From assembly GCA_963674955.2 (NCBI GenBank), contig CAXXKR010000001.1:950371-1014370 (forward strand): 64,000 nt of DNA. Direction: 5' to 3'. The position numbers were made by a program, and so were the translations under genes. The stretch is from G963674955 sp963674955. GTDB lineage: Bacteria > Desulfobacterota > Desulfovibrionia > Desulfovibrionales > Desulfovibrionaceae. The notes under the pieces are model-generated. The model ran no database searches, was not told the origin of the DNA, and saw only the letters and a list, made by a program, of their open reading frames with translations. How positions within the stretch are numbered: position 1 is the stretch's first letter; every line of letters starts with the position of its first letter. Positions 8,512 to 15,374 of this stretch are shown piece by piece.

Positions 8512-8538
8512 TTGACAGGGGCGGTTCGGAGATATATT
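8512..8538 (+). promoter_or_regulatory. Candidate sigma-70 promoter of the ferredoxin gene
   Basis: TTGACA (8512-8517) and TATATT (8533-8538) are 15 bp apart, slightly short. They lie about 110 bp upstream of the ferredoxin ATG. Confidence 0.4.
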
Positions 8539-8646
8539 GCCACTTCGTGGTGTGCTTGCTGTTTGGTAACCTGGATTCAGGCCGCCGCAATAAGTGACCT
8601 GGACGCGCCTGCCGCGTCTGAGAAATACTACTTTTGGAGGGTAAAA

Positions 8647-8835
8647 ATGGGTTATAGGATTACTGTTGACAACGACAAATGTATTGGCGACGGCGAATGC
8701 GTCGATGTCTGTCCCGTTGAGGTCTACGAGCTTCAGGACGGCAAGGCTGTGCCCGTGAACATGGAAGAATGCCTCGGTTGCGAATCCTGCGTCGAAGTAT
8801 GCGAACAGGACGCCATCACCATCGAGGAAGAGTAA
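8647..8835 (+). CDS. Small dicluster ferredoxin (D. africanus Fd III type)
   Basis: A 62-aa cytoplasmic electron carrier with motifs CIGDGECVDVCP and CLGCESCVEVC. The second Cys of the first motif is replaced by Asp, the hallmark of Desulfovibrio 7Fe ferredoxins, in which the first site holds a 3Fe-4S cluster that can take up a further metal. The whole sequence resembles the D. africanus ferredoxin III / D. vulgaris ferredoxin I group. A likely role is electron acceptor for pyruvate:ferredoxin oxidoreductase. GGAGG lies 8 bp before the ATG. A strong terminator follows, so it is a one-gene unit. Confidence 0.93.
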   Translation: MGYRITVDNDKCIGDGECVDVCPVEVYELQDGKAVPVNMEECLGCESCVEVCEQDAITIEEE

Positions 8836-8856
8836 GGCTCTATAGCTTGTTATCTC

Positions 8857-8898
8857 CAGGCGGGAGCGGTGCGCGGCACTGTTCCCGCCTGTGCTTTT
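8857..8898 (+). terminator. Terminator of the ferredoxin gene
   Basis: A 9-bp outer stem (CAGGCGGGA / TCCCGCCTG) encloses an inner GTGC-GCG-GCAC hairpin and is followed by TGCTTTT. Confidence 0.7.
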
Positions 8899-9055
8899 GA
8901 CCTTGGCGGCAACCGCCGTTCCCTTTTGCGGCTTTCCATCCCTCATGCCCGCGGGTTGACGGACCCGGAAAAAGCATTACATACACTATTCCAGTTGAAC
9001 GCGGGTGTCTGGTCTGCTAGGCCTCTGAATCCCGACCTTCCCAAGGAGCGGAAAC

Positions 9056-9868
9056 ATGGCATTGGATTTCAGTGAATATTTCAAGAAATACGAAGCGCTT
9101 TTGTCCCAGGCTGATTCCCTCTTCAATAAGATAGAGCAGGACAGCAAAGGATTGGTCAAATGCGGCAAGGGCTGCTCCGATTGCTGTTACGCCCTGTTCG
9201 ACCTGAGCCTCGTGGAGGCCGCCTATCTGAATCATCATTTCAGAAAAAATTTTTCCGGAGCTGAACTGAGCAGAATCCTTGAACGGGCTGATCAGGCGGA
9301 TCGTGAGATATACAAGATCAAGAGGGACATATTCAGGGCCAGCCAGGAAGGCAGGGACATGATGGAGATCATGCGCGAAGTGGCCATGCAGAAGGTCCGC
9401 TGTCCACTGCTGGGCGATGACGACCTTTGCGAACTCTACGAGCACAGGCCCCTGACCTGCCGGGTCTACGGGATTCCCACTGCCTTTGGCGGCCAGTCCC
9501 ATACCTGCAACAGGTCCGGCTTCAAGCCCGGTGAAAAATATCCCACTGTCAACATTGAAAAATTTCAGGACATGCTCATCGCCCTGAGCAATGAAATGGC
9601 CCGCGGACTGGGATCAAGCTATTCGGACATCGGAAACGTCCTGGTGCCCGCTTCGATGGCCCTGATGAACGATTACGACGAAGGCTATTTGAATATCAAG
9701 GGCGACGGTCCGGGCAAGGGGGCGGCCAAGCCGCCGAAGACGGAATCCGGAAAGCAGTCCGAGGCCTGCTCCTCGTGCGGACAGGATGAATCCGCCTGCG
9801 CCGGCTGTTCCGAGAATTCCTTCACCATGACCATCGGCAAGGCCGATGACGACAAGGAGAATGAATAA
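9056..9868 (+). CDS. YkgJ-family cysteine-cluster protein
   Basis: A 270-aa protein with the YkgJ signature CGKGCSDCC near residue 38, and further conserved Cys in RCPLLGDDDLCELYEHRPLTCRVYG, a putative zinc or Fe-S binding domain of unknown reaction. The C-terminal part is low-complexity and adds CSSCGQDESACAGC, another likely metal site. AAGGAG precedes the ATG. It is the first of three rightward genes (YkgJ, unknown, TPR) that are closely packed and probably co-transcribed. Function is unknown; the family is clear. Confidence 0.8.
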   Translation: MALDFSEYFKKYEALLSQADSLFNKIEQDSKGLVKCGKGCSDCCYALFDLSLVEAAYLNHHFRKNFSGAELSRILERADQADREIYKIKRDIFRASQEGRDMMEIMREVAMQKVRCPLLGDDDLCELYEHRPLTCRVYGIPTAFGGQSHTCNRSGFKPGEKYPTVNIEKFQDMLIALSNEMARGLGSSYSDIGNVLVPASMALMNDYDEGYLNIKGDGPGKGAAKPPKTESGKQSEACSSCGQDESACAGCSENSFTMTIGKADDDKENE

Positions 9869-9872
9869 GCCC

Positions 9873-10220
9873 ATGAGCGATCTCACCCCGGAGCAGATCG
9901 AAGAGCGCAAGCGGCACATGTACGACAACATGGCGCCCCGCAGGCGCAAGTTCGTGGACAGGATCGGCTATGAGAACTGGGACCCCTTTCCCATGCCCTT
10001 CGATCCCATAGACATCCGCGTCGACGCCACCGGGCACACGGCCCAGGAGTTGACCCTGAAGTTCATGGCCGAACGGGGAAAGGGCGTTGGCCCGGATTTC
10101 CTGCCGGCCATAACCGAGTTCACCATCACATTGGTCAGCAATCCGGAGCGGATCAGGCCTTTGTTCGAATTTTGCCATTGGTACAGAGAGCAATTGGAAA
10201 ATAGAGGATTGAAACTCTAA
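9873..10220 (+). CDS. Conserved hypothetical protein
   Basis: A 115-aa soluble, charged protein I cannot assign to a family. It begins MSDLTPEQIEERKRHMYD and has a compact middle (WDPFPMPFDPIDIRVDATG) and an aromatic C-terminal helix (EFCHWYREQLE). No signal peptide or membrane segment. Starts at 9861 (overlapping YkgJ) and 9873 are both possible; 9873 is preferred because AAGGAG would touch the earlier ATG. Its place between YkgJ and a TPR protein suggests co-expression. Confidence 0.65.
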   Translation: MSDLTPEQIEERKRHMYDNMAPRRRKFVDRIGYENWDPFPMPFDPIDIRVDATGHTAQELTLKFMAERGKGVGPDFLPAITEFTITLVSNPERIRPLFEFCHWYREQLENRGLKL

Positions 10221-10236
10221 AAAACAAGGATACGAC

Positions 10237-10866
10237 ATGGCCGAGCAATTCGACAATATTGAAGACTATATCGCCGACCTCAAGGCCCAGTTGGTCAAGG
10301 CGCCCCAGTGCGGCAACACTCACTACAATTTAGGAGTGGCGCTTTTGTCCACCCGCAATTTCATGGAAGCGGAGCGGGAGTTTCTGGAGGCGGTCGGGAA
10401 TTCTCCGAAGATGGCCGAGGCCTATGTTCAGCTCGGCGGCATCGCTTTGCAGCGCGGGGACATGGAAGGCTGCCTGAACTACAATATCCAGGCAACTCAG
10501 CAGCGGCCCTTTTTCGCCGTGCCCTGGGGCAATATCGGTTTCGTCCAGCTGCAGCAGGGCGACACGGACAAGGCGCTCGCCTCCCTGCAAAAGGCGTTGA
10601 AATACGACCCCAATTTCGTACAGGCCCTGGCCACCATAGGCAGCGCCTATTATACCTTGGGCGAACTGGACGATGCGGTCAAGAATCTCAAGAAGGCCGT
10701 GGAGATCGAAGCGCGTTTCGGCCCCGCCTGGAACAATCTGGCCCTTTGCCACGCGGACAAGGGCGAATGGGACAAGGCCGCCGAATGCATTGAAAAGGCC
10801 AAGGAATCGGGGTACGCTGTGCCCGAAGAGTTTGCCGCAGAAGTTCAGGAGAACCTCTCCAAATAG
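10237..10866 (+). CDS. Tetratricopeptide repeat protein
   Basis: A 209-aa protein made almost wholly of TPR units: the pattern A...YxxLGxxxxxxGxxxxAxxxxxxAxxxxP repeats about five times (for example AYVQLGGIALQRGDMEGCL, PWGNIGFVQLQQGDTDKAL, ALATIGSAYYTLGELDDAV, AWNNLALCHADKGEWDKAA). Such proteins are protein-interaction scaffolds; the partner is unknown. No signal peptide, so it is cytoplasmic. It is last in the YkgJ-unknown-TPR group, and tRNA-Val follows. Confidence 0.85.
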   Translation: MAEQFDNIEDYIADLKAQLVKAPQCGNTHYNLGVALLSTRNFMEAEREFLEAVGNSPKMAEAYVQLGGIALQRGDMEGCLNYNIQATQQRPFFAVPWGNIGFVQLQQGDTDKALASLQKALKYDPNFVQALATIGSAYYTLGELDDAVKNLKKAVEIEARFGPAWNNLALCHADKGEWDKAAECIEKAKESGYAVPEEFAAEVQENLSK

Positions 10867-10978
10867 CGAACGGGCCGTGAAGCCGGAAATTTTGTTCGGC
10901 CGGAGAATTATTGGAATATTCAGCTTGACAATGATCAGGCCTGAATATAAATAAATTTTCCCTTCACGCAAGGGATGA

Positions 10979-11053
10979 AGGCGCGTAGCTCAGGGGGAGA
11001 GCATTTGCTTGACGTGCAAAGGGTCGTGGGTTCAAATCCCTCCGCGCCTACCA
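10979..11053 (+). tRNA. tRNA-Val (anticodon GAC)
   Basis: A 75-nt cloverleaf: acceptor AGGCGCG/CGCGCCT (7 perfect pairs), D arm GCTC/GAGC, anticodon stem TTTGC/GCAAA with loop TTGACGT (anticodon GAC), T loop TTCAAAT, discriminator A and encoded CCA. The T stem GTGGG/CCCTC has one T-T mismatch. Confidence 0.93.
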
Positions 11054-11062
11054 GAAGACGAC

Positions 11063-11095
11063 CGAAAGGGAGGCCCCGGCCTCCCTTTCGTTGTA
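11063..11095 (+). terminator. Terminator after tRNA-Val
   Basis: A long perfect stem, CGAAAGGGAGGCC / GGCCTCCCTTTCG, is followed by TTGTATT. It is 10 bp after the CCA end and separates the tRNA from thrS. Confidence 0.8.
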
Positions 11096-11124
11096 TTAAC
11101 GCATTTTAAAAATTGGAGTTGGCT

Positions 11125-13068
11125 GTGCAGGTTGAAATCGCAGGACAGGCAGTGGAAGTGCTGGAAGGCGCGAAATGCGCCGATGCCCTTTCCCAGGCCT
11201 TGTCCAAGAAACAGTTCAAGAAGACGGTAGTCTGTCGCTGCGGCGACGCTCTGTTGGACCTTTCAGCCTCATTGCCGGAAACCTGCACCACCCTGGAGCC
11301 GGTCTTTGCCGACTCCGAGGAAGGACTCGATGTTGTTCGCCATTCCACGGCCCACCTCATGGCCGAGGCCGTGAAGAACCTTTTTCCCGAAGTCAAGGTG
11401 GCCATCGGCCCCAGCATCGAGAACGGATTTTACTACGATTTCGACTACGACCGCCCCTTCACCCCGGAGGACCTGGAGGCCATAGAGGCCGAGATGAACA
11501 GGCTGGTGGGTGCGGACAAGGATTTTTCCTGCCGTGTCCTGTCCAGCGCCGAGGCCCGCAAGGAGTTCAAGGGCCAGGGCGAGGACTACAAGGTGGAGCT
11601 CATTGACGATCTGGGAGCGGAAACCGTTTCAATCTACGGCCAGGGCGGATTCACCGACCTTTGCCGCGGTCCTCACGTGCCGCGCACCGGTTTTCTCCAT
11701 TCCTTCAAGCTCTTGAGCGTGGCCGGGGCCTACTGGCGCGGCGACGAGAAGAGAAAGCAGCTTCAGCGCATCTATGGCACGGCCTGGTCCAGTCCCAAGG
11801 AACTCAAGAAGTACCTCGACAGACTGGAAGAGGCCAAGAAGCGCGACCACAGAAAGCTCGGAACCAGGCTGGACCTGTTCAGCATCCACGAGGAAGTGGG
11901 CGGGGGCATGATCCTCTGGCACCCCAAGGGCGCGTTGGTCCGGGCCATTCTGGAGGACTTCGAGCGCAAGGAGCATCTGCGCCGGGGCTACGATTTCGTA
12001 CAGGGGCCGCTGATCCTCAAGCGCGATCTCTGGGAGCGTTCCGGCCATTACGACAACTACCGCGAGAACATGTATTTCACCGAGGTGGACGAGACATCCT
12101 ATGGCATCAAGCCCATGAACTGTCTCTCGCACATGCTCATCTACAAATCCAGGATACGCAGCTACCGCGATCTTCCCCAGCGCTATTTCGAGCTGGGCGT
12201 GGTCCATCGCCACGAGAAGTCCGGCGTGTTGCACGGCCTGATGCGGGTCCGCTCCTTCACCCAGGACGACGCGCACATCCTCTGCCGTCCGGACCAGTTG
12301 CAGGACGAGATCGTGGGCGTGGTCAACTTCGTCAAGGACATCATGGACATATTCGGTTTCGAGTTCGAGGCCGAGATCAGCACCAGGCCGGAGAAATCAA
12401 TCGGATCGGACGAGGATTGGGACCGGGCAACCGACTCCTTGAAAAATGCCATGGATTCCATGGGCATGCCCTATGATATCAATGAGGGCGACGGCGCTTT
12501 TTACGGCCCCAAGATCGACATCGTCATCAAGGACGCCTTGGAGCGGAAATGGCAGTGCGCAACGATCCAATGCGATTTTACCTTGCCAGAGCGCTTTGAT
12601 TTGGTATATGTGGGCGAGGATGGTGACAGGCATCGCCCGGTCATGATTCACAGGGTTATCCTGGGTTCCATCGAGCGTTTTCTGGGTATTCTCATAGAAC
12701 ACTATTCAGGGGCCTTTCCGGTCTGGCTCGCCCCTGTGCAGGCGAGAGTGCTCACCATCACGGATTCCCAGAACGAATATGCTGGAAAAGTCTTGCAGTT
12801 TATGCGGGAAAAGGGCATTCGCGTTGAAGCGGATATCCGCAATGAGAAGTTGGGCTACAAGGTTAGAGAGGCCCAGCTGGAAAAGATTCCATATATGCTT
12901 GTGGTCGGCGACAGTGAAATCGAGGCCAAGGGAGTCAACGTGCGCTGGCGCGACGGTGACGACCCCGGATTGCTTTCGTTGGAGAAGGCAGCGGAATTGA
13001 TCCTGGCAGGGGCCCAGGAACCATTTAAACTTGGAGGAATTAGTTATAGCTTTTCCACAACGGCCTAA
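11125..13068 (+). CDS. thrS: Threonyl-tRNA synthetase
   Basis: A 647-aa class II synthetase charging tRNA-Thr. Order: TGS domain (residues 1-60), editing/SAD domain with HSTAHLMAEAV (the HxxxH site) and a Cys-His pair in FTDLCRGPHVPRTG, catalytic core with motif 2 MRVRSFTQDDAHIF-like sequence and zinc ligands, and the anticodon-binding domain starting PVWLAPVQARVLTI. The start is taken as the GTG at 11125, 6 bp after GGAG; a TTG at 11113 overlaps that ribosome site. No T-box was recognised upstream. It overlaps infC by 23 bp, the classical thrS-infC-rpmI-rplT-pheST order. Confidence 0.96.
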   Translation: MQVEIAGQAVEVLEGAKCADALSQALSKKQFKKTVVCRCGDALLDLSASLPETCTTLEPVFADSEEGLDVVRHSTAHLMAEAVKNLFPEVKVAIGPSIENGFYYDFDYDRPFTPEDLEAIEAEMNRLVGADKDFSCRVLSSAEARKEFKGQGEDYKVELIDDLGAETVSIYGQGGFTDLCRGPHVPRTGFLHSFKLLSVAGAYWRGDEKRKQLQRIYGTAWSSPKELKKYLDRLEEAKKRDHRKLGTRLDLFSIHEEVGGGMILWHPKGALVRAILEDFERKEHLRRGYDFVQGPLILKRDLWERSGHYDNYRENMYFTEVDETSYGIKPMNCLSHMLIYKSRIRSYRDLPQRYFELGVVHRHEKSGVLHGLMRVRSFTQDDAHILCRPDQLQDEIVGVVNFVKDIMDIFGFEFEAEISTRPEKSIGSDEDWDRATDSLKNAMDSMGMPYDINEGDGAFYGPKIDIVIKDALERKWQCATIQCDFTLPERFDLVYVGEDGDRHRPVMIHRVILGSIERFLGILIEHYSGAFPVWLAPVQARVLTITDSQNEYAGKVLQFMREKGIRVEADIRNEKLGYKVREAQLEKIPYMLVVGDSEIEAKGVNVRWRDGDDPGLLSLEKAAELILAGAQEPFKLGGISYSFSTTA

Positions 13069-13642
13069 TCGGCGGTATCAACGCAGGGACGACGGCGTCC
13101 GTTTTAATGAGGCAATAAGGCGGCCTCGAGTGCTGGTGATTGACGATGAAGGTGAGCAGCTGGGTGAGATGGCCACCTCTGAGGCAATGAGCCTGGCGCA
13201 AGAAAAGGGACTTGATCTGGTGGAGGTTTCTCCAAACTCCGATCCTCCGGTCTGCAAGATCATGGACTACGGGAAGTTCAAGTATCAGCAGAAGAAGCGT
13301 TTGCAGGAAGCCAAGAAGAAGCAGACGGTTATTCAGATCAAGGAAGTAAAATTTCGGCCCAAGACGGATGAGCATGACTATCAGACGAAGCTCAAGCACA
13401 TCCGCAAGTTTTTGGGCAACGGCGACAAGTGCAAGGTGACAGTGTTTTTCAGGGGCCGCGAGATCGTGCACAAGGATCGCGGCCTGATGATGCTGGAAAG
13501 GGTCGTGGAGGACACGACTGATATCGCCAAGCAGGAGCAGGCCCCCATGCCGGAAGGCAGGACCATGTCCATGATGCTTTCCCCTGTGAAGCGGCCCGAC
13601 GCAAAGGGCGGCAAGCAGGCGGACCAGCAGGACGACAGCTAA
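13046..13642 (+). CDS. infC: Translation initiation factor IF-3 (probable ATA start)
   Basis: A 198-aa IF-3, which keeps 30S subunits free and checks start codons. Signatures include RFNEAIRRPRVLVIDDEGEQLGEM, ALxxA-like LDLVEVSPNSDPPVCKIMDYGKF, KEVKFRPKTDEHDY and KVTVFFRGREI. No ATG, GTG or usable TTG fits: the TTG at 13031 is part of the ribosome site TTGGAGGAA. The codon ATA at 13046 stands 9 nt after GGAGG and gives MAFPQRPNRRYQRR. IF-3 genes are known for rare start codons (ATT in E. coli) that let IF-3 repress itself, so ATA is likely functional. It overlaps the end of thrS by 23 bp. Confidence 0.93.
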   Translation: MAFPQRPNRRYQRRDDGVRFNEAIRRPRVLVIDDEGEQLGEMATSEAMSLAQEKGLDLVEVSPNSDPPVCKIMDYGKFKYQQKKRLQEAKKKQTVIQIKEVKFRPKTDEHDYQTKLKHIRKFLGNGDKCKVTVFFRGREIVHKDRGLMMLERVVEDTTDIAKQEQAPMPEGRTMSMMLSPVKRPDAKGGKQADQQDDS

Positions 13643-13652
13643 TAATTTGGTT

Positions 13653-13669
13653 GCCGGGGTGTTCCCGGC
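13653..13669 (+). other. Short hairpin in the infC-rpmI gap
   Basis: GCCGGG / CCCGGC with a 5-nt loop, directly before the rpmI ribosome site. No T-run, so it is more a leader structure than a terminator. Role unproven. Confidence 0.3.
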
Positions 13670-13689
13670 GGCTGTTTAAGGAGGAAATA

Positions 13690-13887
13690 ATGCCTAAGAT
13701 GAAGACCCGCAGGTGCGCGGCCAAGCGCTTTTCGACCACCGGCAGCGGCAAGTTAAAGCGCCGTAGGAAGAACCTGCGTCACATCCTGACCAAGAAGAGC
13801 GCCAAGCGTAAGCGTCGCCTCGGGCAGCCCACTCTGGTGGACAGCTCGAACGTCAAGTCAGTGAAGCGCCAGCTTCCATACGCCTAG
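13690..13887 (+). CDS. rpmI: 50S ribosomal protein L35
   Basis: A 65-aa, strongly basic protein beginning MPKMKTRRCAAKRFSTTGSG, the L35 signature, with the KRRRKNLRHILTKKSAKRKR core. A component of the large ribosomal subunit. AAGGAGG lies 7 bp before the ATG. It lies between infC and rplT in the conserved order. Confidence 0.96.
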   Translation: MPKMKTRRCAAKRFSTTGSGKLKRRRKNLRHILTKKSAKRKRRLGQPTLVDSSNVKSVKRQLPYA

Positions 13888-13903
13888 GTTTTTACATTAA
13901 TCC

Positions 13904-13934
13904 ACCCTGCGGGGGCAATGCCCGTCCACAGGGT
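13904..13934 (+). other. Nested hairpin in the rpmI-rplT gap
   Basis: Outer stem ACCCTG / CAGGGT enclosing inner GGGC-AAT-GCCC, placed between L35 and L20 genes. L20 represses this operon through mRNA structure in other bacteria, so this is a candidate regulatory fold. Its position after rpmI differs from E. coli. Confidence 0.3.
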
Positions 13935-13957
13935 CTAAGTGATGGAGGAATAAGAGA

Positions 13958-14311
13958 ATGAGAATCAAACGCGGTGTGGTCGCCAAAAGGCGGCACAAGA
14001 AATACCTCAAGATGGCCAAGGGCTATCGCGGTTCCGGCAGCAGACTATACAGCGTTGCCAGGGAGCGCGTGGAAAAGGCCCTGACAATGGCCTACATCGG
14101 CCGCAAGCAGCGCAAGCGCCATTTCCGCCAGTTGTGGATCGTGCGCATCAACGCCGCAGCCCGGCTGCACGGAATGTCCTACAGCAGGTTCATCAACGGC
14201 TTGACCAAGGCGGGCATCGCCCTGAACAGGAAAGTCCTGGCCGATCTCGCGGTGCGCGACAAGGAAGTGTTCGCCAAGGTTGCGGAAGCCGCCAAAGCCA
14301 AGGTTAGCTAA
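13958..14311 (+). CDS. rplT: 50S ribosomal protein L20
   Basis: A 117-aa protein starting MRIKRGVVAKRRHKKYLKMAKGY with the family block RQLWIVRINAAARLHGMSYSRFI. It binds 23S rRNA early in 50S assembly and usually acts as translational repressor of its own operon. GGAGG precedes the ATG. pheS begins 1 bp after its stop codon. Confidence 0.97.
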   Translation: MRIKRGVVAKRRHKKYLKMAKGYRGSGSRLYSVARERVEKALTMAYIGRKQRKRHFRQLWIVRINAAARLHGMSYSRFINGLTKAGIALNRKVLADLAVRDKEVFAKVAEAAKAKVS

Positions 14312-14312
14312 A

Positions 14313-15365
14313 GTGTCTCAAGAATTACAGTCCTTTCTGAAAGGACTTGAAAGCCTGATCCAGGAGTGCGAGACGCGCCTGGATCAGGCTTATTCATTGG
14401 ATGAGTTGGAGGAACTCCGTGTGGAATTCCTCGGCCGCAAGGGCAGCCTGGCCAAGAGCATGGGCGCCCTGGGCAAGATGGACAACGCGGACAAGCCCGA
14501 GGCCGGCAAGAAGGCCAACCAGGCCAAGACCGCCCTGACCGCCATGCTTGAAGGCAGGCAGAAGGAACTGTCCAGGGCCAGGACCGACAAGAGCTTGTCC
14601 TCCTTTGACCCCTCCATGCCCGGTCGCAGGCCCAACGCCGGTTCGCTGCACCCCGTGACCCTGGTCATGGACGAGATATGCGACGTTTTCACCGGCCTTG
14701 GCTTCGAGGTGGTCTCCGGTCCAGAAGTGGAGCATGACTGGTACAATTTCGAGGCCCTGAACATTCCGCCGGAACATCCGGCCAGGGACATGCAGGACAC
14801 CTTGTACGTATCCGAGAATATCGTCCTGCGAACCCACACCTCACCACTGCAGATCAGGACCATGAAGGACCGCAAGCCCCCGGTGGCGGCCATCGCTCCG
14901 GGCAAGGTCTATCGCCGGGATTCCGACCTGACCCACACGCCCATGTTTCACCAGATCGAGGGTTTTCTGGCTGACAGGCAGGTCAGCATGGCCGACCTGC
15001 GCGGCACCCTGACCGCCTTCGTGCGCCAGCTTTTCGGCGCGGGCACGGAAGTCCGGTTCCGGCCGAGCTTTTTTCCCTTTACCGAGCCCAGCGCGGAAGT
15101 GGACATTTCCTGCGTCATGTGCGGCGGCAAGGGCTATGTGGACGGCAATCCCTGCCGCGTGTGCAAGCGGACCGGATGGGTGGAGATACTGGGTTGCGGC
15201 ATGATTGATCCCAACGTCTTCAAGTCCGTGGGCTACGATCCCGAGGAAGTCACGGGATTCGCTTTTGGCCTGGGCGTCGAGCGGGTGGCCATGCTCAAGT
15301 ACGGCATAGGCGATCTGCGCATGTTCTTTGAGAACGACGTCCGCTTTTTAGAACAATTTTCCTAA
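14313..15365 (+). CDS. pheS: Phenylalanyl-tRNA synthetase alpha subunit
   Basis: A 350-aa class II catalytic subunit. N-terminal coiled-coil (about residues 1-90), then HPVTLVMDEI, GFEVVSGPEVEHDWYNFEALNIPPEHPARDMQDT-type motif 1, RTHTSPLQIRTM, PGKVYRRDSDLTHTPMFHQIEGF (motif 2) and GFAFGLGVERVAMLKYGI (motif 3). The start is the GTG at 14313, one base after the rplT stop and preceded by AAGG. It works as an alpha2-beta2 enzyme with PheT encoded 9 bp downstream. Confidence 0.96.
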   Translation: MSQELQSFLKGLESLIQECETRLDQAYSLDELEELRVEFLGRKGSLAKSMGALGKMDNADKPEAGKKANQAKTALTAMLEGRQKELSRARTDKSLSSFDPSMPGRRPNAGSLHPVTLVMDEICDVFTGLGFEVVSGPEVEHDWYNFEALNIPPEHPARDMQDTLYVSENIVLRTHTSPLQIRTMKDRKPPVAAIAPGKVYRRDSDLTHTPMFHQIEGFLADRQVSMADLRGTLTAFVRQLFGAGTEVRFRPSFFPFTEPSAEVDISCVMCGGKGYVDGNPCRVCKRTGWVEILGCGMIDPNVFKSVGYDPEEVTGFAFGLGVERVAMLKYGIGDLRMFFENDVRFLEQFS

Positions 15366-15374
15366 GGTTCAAAA

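Noticed and set aside
7263..8597. A 444-aa rightward open frame
   Set aside because: It is the antisense of the M29 aminopeptidase gene, which has clear family motifs; the rightward protein has no recognisable domain.
13031..13045. TTG start for infC
   Set aside because: The TTG is part of the Shine-Dalgarno TTGGAGGAA, so it cannot also serve as the start.
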